Positions 1 through 5,666 of a stretch of 6,971 nt of DNA are shown here, piece by piece. The stretch is from JANNSW01 sp031431235 (GTDB lineage: Bacteria; Pseudomonadota; Alphaproteobacteria; Rhizobiales; Hyphomicrobiaceae), in contig JANPDA010000327.1 of assembly GCA_031431235.1 (NCBI GenBank), positions 1 to 6,971 of the forward strand, written 5' to 3'. The notes beneath the pieces were generated by a model that made no database searches, was not told the DNA's origin, and worked only from the letters and a program-made list of their open reading frames with translations. The position numbers and the translations under genes were made by a program. Within the stretch, counting starts at the first letter, position 1. Each line of letters opens with the position of its first letter.

Positions 1-100
1 GCTCGAGGTCTGGGATCTCCAGCACCTGAACGAGATCAGCGCCGGGCTGAGGTCGAAGCCGGCGGTGTCCGAGGTCGTGCGGATGTTCGGGGTGCAGTAG
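1..100 (+). CDS. rel: RelA/SpoT-family (p)ppGpp synthetase/hydrolase, C-terminal end only (partial)
   Basis: Only the last 32 codons and the TAG stop at 98-100 are inside the window; the reading frame has its first full codon at base 2. The peptide begins LEVWDLQHLNEISAGLRSKP and ends VVRMFGVQ. The pattern 'LEVWD-x-x-x-L-N-x-I...L+-KP-V-x-x-V-x-R' is typical of the final strand and helix of the C-terminal ACT domain of long bifunctional Rel enzymes in alphaproteobacteria. These enzymes make and hydrolyse the stringent-response alarmone (p)ppGpp in the cytosol, and the ACT domain takes part in regulation at the ribosome. The catalytic HD and synthetase domains lie upstream of the window and cannot be checked. 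The gene is convergent with the giant minus-strand gene, with 27 bases between the two stops and no convincing terminator hairpin there. The assignment rests on a short peptide, so another ACT-domain protein remains possible. Confidence 0.8.
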   Translation, partial: LEVWDLQHLNEISAGLRSKPAVSEVVRMFGVQ

Positions 101-127
101 GCGAGTGAGTAGCCTCAGAGCGTGCCC

Positions 128-3100
128 TCACCCGAACCAGAAATCCTCCGCGCCCAGATTGCTGGCATCCACGTTCCGAAGTGTCAGCACATCGGTGCTG
201 CCAACCACGATCTCGACGTCCTGGCCTAGCTGGTGAATCGCGGCTTGCACCTCGGCGAACGAGGCAAAAACCGCGCGCGCAAACACGATCAGATCCTGAT
301 CGCCGGCGCTGTCGCCGAAGTCGGTGACGATATCCTTGCCGAACCCCGGTCGGAAAATGAGCTGGTCACTACCCAGGCCTCCCGTCAGCACATTGTCGGC
401 AGAGCTTCCCGTGATGCTGTCGCCGCCGGCGCTGCCGACCACGTTCTCGATCGAGAACAGCCGGTCGTTGCCCGTATCGGCGCTCGCTGAGCGTGCGCCG
501 CCCAAATCGACCCTCGCTGGCGCGGAGGTGCGCGAGAGGTCGTAGGTGTCGCGGCCGCCGTCGCCGAAGTAGTTGTCGCGGCCGTCACCGACGACGGCGA
601 AAATGAGATCGTCACCGCCCTGGGCCTTCACGAGGTCGGTGCCGGCATAGCCGGTGATCGCGTCGCTCTTGGCGCTGCCGATCAGGGTGTCGGCGTGGCT
701 CGTGCCCTCGAGGAAAGCGGGTCCTGACCCCGAACCCGGTGGGGGAGGCCCCGTGACGCTGCCCGGTTGCGCCGCTGGCGGCGTGCCCCCCGTCGGCGTG
801 AATACCAGCCGGCCGATCTTGCCCGTGATGTCCACGTAGTAGAGGTAGCCGTCGGGGCCCATCGACATCTCGACAGTGACGCCCGTGTTGACATTGAGGG
901 GTGCAACCGACTGGACCGAGCCGTCCGGATTCAACCTCATCACGCGCAGCTGTTGGGTTCCGAAATCCGAAATGAAGAGCGCATTGCGGTAGGACGAAGG
1001 GTAGAGCGGCCCCGTGTAGAAATCGCCGACCACGATCGCGCGTGCATTGTCGGGCGAGGCGTGGAACTGGCCCCAGAGCGGCGAGCTCGCATTGTTGCTG
1101 GCATAGAAGGCCGCGGCCCCCGGTAGCGTATTGTAGCCCCCGGTCTGCTGGTTCGAGCCGGCAACGCCCTCGAAGTATGGCCAGCCGAAATTCTTGCCGA
1201 ACCCGGAATTGACCTCCTCGTAGGTGTTCCAGCCGACATCGCCGATGTAGGGGGTGCCGGTCGTGGGGTCGAGTGCGAACCGGAAGGGATTCCGCAGGCC
1301 ATAGTCGATCACCTTGTCGATGTTGTCGTCAGCCCCGTTCGGCCCGCTCGGGCTGAACCAGGGATTGCCGGGCAGCCCCTCCCCGGTGATCGGATCGACG
1401 CGCAGGAGCTTGCCCGACAGGCTGTTCAGGTCCTGCACCCGCAGCGCGCGGGCGTCCACATGGCCATAGGACGTGCCGTCCCCGACCGAGATGTAGAGCG
1501 CTCCATCGCTGCCGAACTCCAGGTTGCCGACAGTATGCGAGCTCGAATCATTGGGGATCGAGCTGTAGAGGGTGCCGTTGGCGCCTCCAACCGGCGTGCT
1601 CGAGGGCGGGATGCTGGCATTTGCGATTTCGGTCGAATCGAGGTCCGGTCGGCTGATCGCCGCCCAATTGCTGTTCTTGCCCAGGAGCACGACCTCGCTG
1701 CCTGGGACAGCCGTCACATTGCCTTGCGCGTCGGTCGTCGCAGTGAAGCGGCTCACGCGTGCGACCCGGTTGCCGATGCCGTCCGCGCCTGCATTGCCAG
1801 TGAAATTGGCGGTCTCGGGCGGATCGTAGGTGTAGGCGACATAGACGTAGGGGTGGTTCTGGAAATCCGGATGGACCGCGACCCCGAGCAAACCGCGATC
1901 GCTGACGAAATTCACCTCGGCCCGGATGTCGACGAAGGGAGTAGCCTGCAGCACGCTGTTGTTGAGGACGCGCACGATCCCATCCTGCTGGGCGATGTAC
2001 ATGTGCCCGGCATTGTCGAAATCGATCGCTGTCGGATTGAAGAAGCCGCTCGCCACGGTTTGAGCGGAGAAGGTTCCGGTCTCGACAGTGGGCGTCACTG
2101 TGATCTGGACCGTGTCGGCGTCCGAGGTGTGGCCCGCGCCGTCCGCTACGGTGAGGGAGAGCGTGCGATTGAGCGTCGGCGCGCCGGTCGCGGCATTCTG
2201 GTAGGTCAGCGCCTCGACGAGCGCCTCGGTTGCGGCTGGCGTCGCATTGGCATTGAGATCGACGATGAGGCCCGAGGCCGGGCCGGCTGCTCTGGTGCCG
2301 ATGGTGATGCCGCCGAAGGTGACGGTCGAGCCGTCGAATCCGATCTGGCCCGCGCCCGTCCCCGCATTGCGGAGGCCGACCAGGTCCTCGGCGAGCCCGC
2401 CCGTCACCCGCAATTGGCCACCGGAAAAATTGGCGGAGTCGGCGTCGGTGAGGGTAACCGCCGGGTCGATGATCTGGGCTGAGAGCTTGGCAACCGCCTC
2501 GGACAGCGCGACGTTGGCCGCCAGCCCGGTCAGCACCGGTCGCAGGTCGACAGCGTCGTTGTCGACGATCAGAACCGTCGCCGTGCGCGGCGACCCCAGG
2601 CTCGCTCCACCCTGCGGTCCGTCGATTGCAATATTGAAGAGCTCGTCGCCTTCGATCGCCGTATCGTTGCTGATCGGCACGACAATGCTGGCCGAGGTCT
2701 GTCCGGCAGCGAGCTGCAGCACGCCCGACCGGGCCGTATAGTCGGAGCCTGAGAGCGCGGATTGGTCGACGGTCGTGTATTGCACGCTGACAGCCGAGCC
2801 CGTCGGACCGCTCCGCAGCACCCGAATGGTGACGGTGCCGTCGCCCTCGTTGACGGTGAAGTTGGAGGCTTCGAGGGCCAGCACCGGGGGGGGCGAAACG
2901 GTGAACGCGACGGTTGCCGTGTCCGCGCCGCCGCGTCCGTCGGAGATGGTGTAGTTGAAGCTGGCTGCGCCCTGGAATCCGGCAGTGGGCGTGAAAGTGA
3001 CGTTGGAGCCCGACAGAGCGACGGTGCCGTTGACTGCGCCCGAGACGCCGGTAATGGCAAGTGGATCACCATCGGGGTCGGTGTCGTTGGCCAGGAGTTG

Positions 3101-4960
3101 AGCCGCCGTCAGCGTGTCCGGTTGACCGGAGTTGGCCGGGAAAGCTCCGCTGCCCCCGCCCAGCTCCAACTTCACATTGTCGAACGAGACACCCTGGTCG
3201 TTGTCCCAGCTGTAGAGCCCGAACACGCCGAGCGAAGGTCGAGCGCCGGCCGCCTGCAGTCGCGCAACCCCATCGACCAGCAGCGTGATGCCGCCCGCAT
3301 CGACCGAGACCCCCAGCTTGAAACCAGCGAGCGGCAGGTTGACGGCGTCCAGCTTGGCCAGGATCGTATCGACGCCGTTCTGGACGCGCACGATCTGCAG
3401 GTCACGGTAGTCAGCGAGATTTATCCAGTTGCTGCCGAAGTCCGCCCATTCGACGCGATAATAGTTGTCGTCGTTGACGTGACCGAACACGAGGCCGACC
3501 ACGTCGTTCGAGGGTGGCGTGCCGGCGGCGATGCTGGGGTCGATATCGGCGCTCAGCACGTAGGTGGTCGCGCTCGATGTCGACGGCACGATCGTCGTCG
3601 GCCGGAGGAAGCCGAAACCCGCGTCGCTGTCCTCGACGAGCACGCCGCCTGCGATCCGCCAATTGGGAGGAGCGGCGTTGAACCGGACGGATGTCCACCC
3701 GGTGAGCGCCGCGCCCGAGAAGGCCTCGCTGAGCACTGTCGTCAGGCCGGCCGGGTCGTTGATCGCATCCGGATTGCGGTTGGCGGCCGGGTTGACCGTG
3801 ACCGCAACAGTCGCCGTATCGCTGCCGCCGCGTCCATCGGAGACGGAATAGGTGAAGCTGTCGGTGCCGCTGAAGCCGGCATAGGGCGTGTAGGTGACCG
3901 TGTTGTTGGCATTGCGCACCAGCGTGCCGTTGGCCGCCGCGCCAACGCCTGTGACGCTCAACGCGTCGCCGTCGGGGTCGACGTCGTTGCCGAGCACCGC
4001 AATCGTGACGGGGGTTGCCGCGGTCGTCGTCGCCGTGTCGTTGATCGCATCCGGATTGCGGTTGGCGGCCGGGTTGACCGTGACGAAAACGGTTGCGGTA
4101 TCGCTGCCCCCGCGTCCATCGGAGACGGTGTAGACGAAGCTCGCATTGCCCTGGAAGCCGGCGGTCGGTGTGAAGGTGATCGTGGTACCTGCCAACGAAA
4201 CGGTGCCGTTGACGGCGCCAGAGACGGCCGTGATGGCGAGAGGATCGCCGTCGGCGTCACTATCATTGGCGAGCAATTGCGCGGCAGACAGACCGAGCGC
4301 CTGCCCCGCGGTCGCTGCATAGGCACCGGTGCCGCTCCCCAACTCGACCTTGACGTTATCGAACGAGACGCCCTGGTCGTTGTCCCAGCTGTAGAGGCCG
4401 AACACGCCGAGCGAAGGTCGAGCGCCGGCCGCTTGCAGTCGCGCGACCCCATCGACCAGCAGCGAGATGCCACCGGCGTCGACCGTCACGCCGAGCTTGA
4501 AGCCGCTGATTGGCAGGTCGACAGCGTCGAGCTTGGCGAGGATCGACTCGGTGCCGTTCTGAACGCGCACGATCTGCAGATCGCGATAGGTCGACCTGCT
4601 CTGCCAGTTGCTGCCGAAATCCGTCCATTCCACGCGATAGTAGTTGCCCGCATTGGTCCAGCCGAACACCAGGCCCACTTTGTCGTTGGAGGGGGGCACG
4701 CCGGCCGCAACGCTGGGATCGATGTCGACGCTCAGCCGGTAGCTGGTGGCGCTGGACGTCGTCGCGGCGATTGTCGTGGGTCTGAGGAAGCCCCAGCCAG
4801 CGTCACTGTCCTCGACCACAGCGCCGTTGACGATCCGCCAGCGCGGCGCGCTCGCATTGATCCGGACGGCAGTCCAGCCGGTGAGCGTTGCCGCCGCAAA
4901 GGTCTCGTTGAAGACTGTCGTGAAGCCTGAAGGGTCGTCGCCAGCAATTGGGGCGGCCAT
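128..4960 (-). CDS. Giant modular RTX protein with PQQ-type sugar dehydrogenase propeller, putative type I secretion substrate
   Basis: 1610 aa, complete. The ATG at 4960 follows a GAGGTGG ribosome-binding site, and an in-frame TAA lies four codons upstream, so no longer start is possible. Modules by residue: LamG/concanavalin-like domain 12-207; cadherin/tandem-95-type domain 213-296; second such domain 303-391; LamG-like copy 405-600; third cadherin-like domain 606-689; Calx-beta 692-803 (VNEGDGTVTI opening, VDND ending); RTX-associated cadherin-like domain 806-957; glucose/sorbosone dehydrogenase propeller 962-1388; Pro/Gly linker 1393-1415; degenerate RTX nonapeptides 1417-1540; C-terminal tail ending in LTLRNVDASNLGAEDFWFG. 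In the propeller, His1142 (SSSHTVGNLEFG), Arg1223-Asn1224 (YGLRNPFRF) and the GLLGVAVHPDF and NFGWPYFEG motifs match soluble PQQ dehydrogenases. There is no N-terminal signal peptide or membrane segment. I infer a calcium-stabilised extracellular or surface protein that may oxidise sugars; substrate and PQQ dependence are unproven. No ABC transporter, membrane-fusion or TolC gene is adjacent. Domain calls are strong, physiological role weak. Confidence 0.93.
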   Translation of the reverse strand: MAAPIAGDDPSGFTTVFNETFAAATLTGWTAVRINASAPRWRIVNGAVVEDSDAGWGFLRPTTIAATTSSATSYRLSVDIDPSVAAGVPPSNDKVGLVFGWTNAGNYYRVEWTDFGSNWQSRSTYRDLQIVRVQNGTESILAKLDAVDLPISGFKLGVTVDAGGISLLVDGVARLQAAGARPSLGVFGLYSWDNDQGVSFDNVKVELGSGTGAYAATAGQALGLSAAQLLANDSDADGDPLAITAVSGAVNGTVSLAGTTITFTPTAGFQGNASFVYTVSDGRGGSDTATVFVTVNPAANRNPDAINDTATTTAATPVTIAVLGNDVDPDGDALSVTGVGAAANGTLVRNANNTVTYTPYAGFSGTDSFTYSVSDGRGGSDTATVAVTVNPAANRNPDAINDPAGLTTVLSEAFSGAALTGWTSVRFNAAPPNWRIAGGVLVEDSDAGFGFLRPTTIVPSTSSATTYVLSADIDPSIAAGTPPSNDVVGLVFGHVNDDNYYRVEWADFGSNWINLADYRDLQIVRVQNGVDTILAKLDAVNLPLAGFKLGVSVDAGGITLLVDGVARLQAAGARPSLGVFGLYSWDNDQGVSFDNVKLELGGGSGAFPANSGQPDTLTAAQLLANDTDPDGDPLAITGVSGAVNGTVALSGSNVTFTPTAGFQGAASFNYTISDGRGGADTATVAFTVSPPPVLALEASNFTVNEGDGTVTIRVLRSGPTGSAVSVQYTTVDQSALSGSDYTARSGVLQLAAGQTSASIVVPISNDTAIEGDELFNIAIDGPQGGASLGSPRTATVLIVDNDAVDLRPVLTGLAANVALSEAVAKLSAQIIDPAVTLTDADSANFSGGQLRVTGGLAEDLVGLRNAGTGAGQIGFDGSTVTFGGITIGTRAAGPASGLIVDLNANATPAATEALVEALTYQNAATGAPTLNRTLSLTVADGAGHTSDADTVQITVTPTVETGTFSAQTVASGFFNPTAIDFDNAGHMYIAQQDGIVRVLNNSVLQATPFVDIRAEVNFVSDRGLLGVAVHPDFQNHPYVYVAYTYDPPETANFTGNAGADGIGNRVARVSRFTATTDAQGNVTAVPGSEVVLLGKNSNWAAISRPDLDSTEIANASIPPSSTPVGGANGTLYSSIPNDSSSHTVGNLEFGSDGALYISVGDGTSYGHVDARALRVQDLNSLSGKLLRVDPITGEGLPGNPWFSPSGPNGADDNIDKVIDYGLRNPFRFALDPTTGTPYIGDVGWNTYEEVNSGFGKNFGWPYFEGVAGSNQQTGGYNTLPGAAAFYASNNASSPLWGQFHASPDNARAIVVGDFYTGPLYPSSYRNALFISDFGTQQLRVMRLNPDGSVQSVAPLNVNTGVTVEMSMGPDGYLYYVDITGKIGRLVFTPTGGTPPAAQPGSVTGPPPPGSGSGPAFLEGTSHADTLIGSAKSDAITGYAGTDLVKAQGGDDLIFAVVGDGRDNYFGDGGRDTYDLSRTSAPARVDLGGARSASADTGNDRLFSIENVVGSAGGDSITGSSADNVLTGGLGSDQLIFRPGFGKDIVTDFGDSAGDQDLIVFARAVFASFAEVQAAIHQLGQDVEIVVGSTDVLTLRNVDASNLGAEDFWFG
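131..712 (-). other. RTX calcium-binding repeats and type I secretion tail of the giant protein
   Basis: Residues 1417-1610. Degenerate GGxGxDxUx nonapeptides appear as LEGTSHADTLIGSAKSDAI, GYAGTDLVKAQGGDDLIF, GDGGRDTYDL, GSAGGDSITGSSADNVLTG and GLGSDQLIF. They form two short clusters separated by a segment (about 1475-1505, with RVDLGG and LFSIENVVG) like that seen after serralysin-type RTX blocks. A DFGDSAGDQDLIVF spacer and a roughly 60-residue tail ending in a hydrophobic/acidic EDFWFG follow, as in many type I secretion substrates. Repeats of this kind bind Ca2+ and fold after export. The repeat number is low for so large a protein. Confidence 0.82.
797..2077 (-). other. Glucose/sorbosone dehydrogenase (PQQ-type) beta-propeller region of the giant protein
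   Basis: Residues 962-1388. The domain starts at SGFFNPTAIDFDNAGHMYIA, a typical first propeller strand of the GSDH/YliI family. It continues through DRGLLGVAVHPDF (about 1021-1033), the SSSH motif with His1142 followed by GSDGALYISVGDG, LSGKLLRVDP (1181-1190), YGLRNPFRFALDP (1220-1232), IGDVGWNTYEEVN and KNFGWPYFEG. By family knowledge, the His and the Arg-Asn pair correspond to the catalytic base and PQQ-contacting residues of soluble glucose/aldose dehydrogenases. A Ser/Pro/Asn-rich stretch at about residues 1098-1139 precedes the catalytic His and looks like an extended loop. Known soluble members are usually periplasmic, exported by Sec or Tat; here the domain sits inside an RTX-type protein. 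It could also be a non-enzymatic propeller. Confidence 0.85.
2552..2887 (-). other. Calx-beta domain of the giant protein
   Basis: Residues 692-803. Diagnostic features are NFTVNEGDGTVTIRVLRSG at the start, a central SGSDYTARSGVLQLAAGQ segment, SIVVPISNDTAIEGDELFNI, and a terminal ATVLIVDND. Calx-beta folds bind Ca2+ at acidic loops and are frequent in large bacterial surface and RTX proteins. The domain lies between the third cadherin-like module and an RTX-associated cadherin-like module (residues 806-957, about 2090-2545; TLTDADSANFSGGQL opening). Confidence 0.85.
2894..3757 (-). repeat. Internal duplication, copy B (LamG-like plus cadherin-like block)
   Basis: Encodes residues 402-689, the counterpart of copy A. 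The copy starts at the DPAGLTTV segment, which corresponds to DPSGFTTV close to the protein N-terminus, so the duplication unit begins almost at the start codon. Between the two copies lies one extra cadherin-like module (about residues 303-391) with no matching extra module after copy B. Confidence 0.9.
3755..3802. repeat. 48-bp perfect direct repeat, copy 1
   Basis: Identical over 48 bases to 4037-4084 and in the same orientation. Both copies encode the same VTVNPAANRNPDAIND linker that follows a cadherin-like domain. Start-to-start spacing is 282 bases, exactly 94 codons, so recombination between the copies would remove or add one complete cadherin-like module in frame. Confidence 0.93.
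4037..4084. repeat. 48-bp perfect direct repeat, copy 2
   Basis: Second copy of the 48-base repeat at 3755-3802. The flanking bases differ on both sides, which bounds the perfect match. Similarity continues imperfectly beyond it through the SDGRGGSDTATV coding segments. Confidence 0.93.
4073..4936 (-). repeat. Internal duplication, copy A (LamG-like plus cadherin-like block)
   Basis: Encodes residues 9-296. It aligns without net gap to copy B at 2894-3757, offset by exactly 1179 bases (393 codons). Thirty-eight consecutive residues (167-204) are identical to 560-597 in copy B. Identity also holds in the DSDAG-x-GFLRPTTI and DLQIVRVQNG segments and in the cadherin-like GFQG and SDGRGG motifs. 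Around 4360-4470 only about five of roughly 112 bases differ from copy B, so the duplication is either recent or homogenised there. Confidence 0.9.
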
Positions 4961-4964
4961 GCGT

Positions 4965-4971
4965 CCACCTC
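4965..4971 (-). promoter_or_regulatory. Ribosome-binding site of the giant gene
   Basis: Read on the minus strand this is GAGGTGG, four bases upstream of the ATG at 4958-4960. An in-frame TAA lies just upstream (4973-4975). Together these fix the translation start. Confidence 0.8.
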
Positions 4972-4989
4972 GTTAAAACGGCACATATT

Positions 4990-5017
4990 TAGGTAATTAG
5001 ACGTAGTCTTTCGTCAA
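4990..5017 (-). promoter_or_regulatory. Candidate promoter for the giant gene
   Basis: Read leftward, TTGACG (5012-5017) is followed about 17-19 bases later by an A/T-rich ACCTAAAT-like segment inside the only AT-rich patch of the intergenic region. The -35 match is good and the -10 match weak (about three of six), so this is a positional guess. Confidence 0.22.
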
Positions 5018-5209
5018 CGCCTCGGCAACGGCGCGCTATGGTTAACATCGGCGGTTTCGCCCACGCCCTCGCCCACACTGCTGGTTGCAGCGCAAGTGAC
5101 GGGTGTCCGCCCATGTCCCGCCTCGGGCTGACTACACCAACGTCATACTGGCCACGCGCCCTGGGGTTGTGTATGAGAAGGCCATCTCCAACATCGCCGT
5201 GGGCCGTTC

Positions 5210-5569
5210 ATGGATACCGTCATCCTCGTCATTCACCTGATGGTTGCAGCCGCTCTGGTCGGCGTCGTGCTGATGCAGCGCTCCGAGGGGGGCGCGCTCG
5301 GCATCGGCGGTGGCGGTGGCGGCGGGTTCATGTCGGGTCGCGGCACGGCCAATCTGCTCACGCGCATGACCGCCATTCTCGCGGCGGTGTTCTTTGCGAC
5401 CAGCATCCTGTTGTCGGTGTTGGGGCGGCAGGGAACGGCGCCATCGATCCTGACGGCGCCGCCCGGTGCGACGCAGCCCGCGACCGGACAGACCGGCGAG
5501 GGAGGTGGAATTCTGCCCAAGCTGAAGACGATGGTGCCCTCGGAGCCGGCGGCACCGCAGTCGCAATAG
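5210..5569 (+). CDS. secG: Preprotein translocase subunit SecG
   Basis: 119 aa. SecG is the small auxiliary subunit of the SecYEG channel in the inner membrane and assists SecA-driven protein export. Visible features: a first hydrophobic segment at about residues 3-22 ending in VVLMQRSEGG, a glycine-rich loop with seven consecutive glycines (33-39), the conserved F-M-S-G-R-G-T-A-N-L-L-T-R-M-T segment (40-54), a second hydrophobic segment (about 54-71), and a Pro/Gly/Ala-rich hydrophilic tail to residue 119. The two-helix topology and the QRSEGGALG and SGRGTANLLTRMT motifs are diagnostic. The ATG at 5210 puts the first helix right at the N-terminus, as usual for SecG. No strong Shine-Dalgarno sequence precedes it and no in-frame upstream start is better. 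pyrG follows after 97 bases on the same strand, a common pairing in alphaproteobacteria, so co-transcription is likely. The usual upstream partner tpiA is absent. Confidence 0.95.
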   Translation: MDTVILVIHLMVAAALVGVVLMQRSEGGALGIGGGGGGGFMSGRGTANLLTRMTAILAAVFFATSILLSVLGRQGTAPSILTAPPGATQPATGQTGEGGGILPKLKTMVPSEPAAPQSQ

Positions 5570-5666
5570 CTCATGGGCGTGAGCCGTATCCGCAACTCGA
5601 GGTTGACGGTGGACGAATGAAAATTCCCCAGCCGAATCGGTGCGACTTCGTATAGCCGAGAGGCCC
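5570..5666 (+). other. secG-pyrG intergenic spacer with two tiny overlapping ORFs
   Basis: This 97-bp spacer has no visible terminator hairpin, consistent with secG and pyrG being transcribed together. It holds two mini-ORFs that overlap by ATGA: 5573-5620 (MGVSRIRNSRLTVDE) and 5617-5655 (MKIPQPNRCDFV), the second preceded by a GGTGG at 5608-5612. They may be chance. A TTGACG at 5603-5608 has no acceptable -10 downstream. Confidence 0.35.
5658..5663 (+). promoter_or_regulatory. Ribosome-binding site of pyrG
   Basis: GAGAGG three bases before the ATG at 5667. The spacing is a little short but no better site is present, and the protein N-terminus it gives matches the family. Confidence 0.6.

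Larger units (their letters stand above)
4961..5209. other. Divergent intergenic region between the giant gene and secG
   Basis: This 249-bp stretch must carry the promoters for both the giant gene (leftward) and secG (rightward). The part next to the giant gene (about 4973-5015) is clearly AT-rich in an otherwise GC-rich window. On the minus strand a TTGACG (5012-5017) could be a -35 box for the giant gene, but the matching -10 around 4990-4995 is poor. An ATGGTTAA at 5038-5045 reads TTAACCAT on the minus strand, which matches the CtrA half-site of alphaproteobacteria; a single 8-mer may be chance. No clear -35/-10 pair was found for secG, and no tRNA, hairpin terminator or credible small gene is visible. 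Confidence 0.5.

Noticed and set aside
101..131. Possible terminator hairpin between the two convergent stops (GTGAG at 105-109 with CTCAC at 127-131)
   Set aside because: The stem is only 5 bp with a 17-base loop, there is no T-tract, and it runs into the giant gene's stop codon.
1460..2482. A 340-codon plus-strand open frame opposite the dehydrogenase domain
   Set aside because: The opposite strand encodes well-conserved GSDH motifs throughout. The plus-strand product has no recognisable domain.
2762..4930. A 722-codon open frame on the plus strand, antisense to the N-terminal half of the giant gene
   Set aside because: Its product is dominated by Arg, Asp, Gly, Val and His without any recognisable fold, and it mirrors the repeats of the sense gene. 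Long antisense frames are expected opposite GC-rich coding sequence with strong codon bias.
2894..4936. CRISPR array or insertion sequence as an explanation for the repeats
   Set aside because: The repeats are in-frame protein-module duplications several hundred bases long. There are no short regular repeats with unique spacers, no terminal inverted repeats and no transposase.
5603..5631. Possible separate pyrG promoter (TTGACG at 5603-5608)
   Set aside because: No acceptable -10 lies 16-18 bases downstream; the AAAATT nearby is too close.
5038..5655. A 205-codon plus-strand open frame running through secG in another frame
   Set aside because: secG is unmistakable in its own frame over the same bases. 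The alternative product is Arg/His/Gly-rich, and its ATG has no ribosome-binding site.
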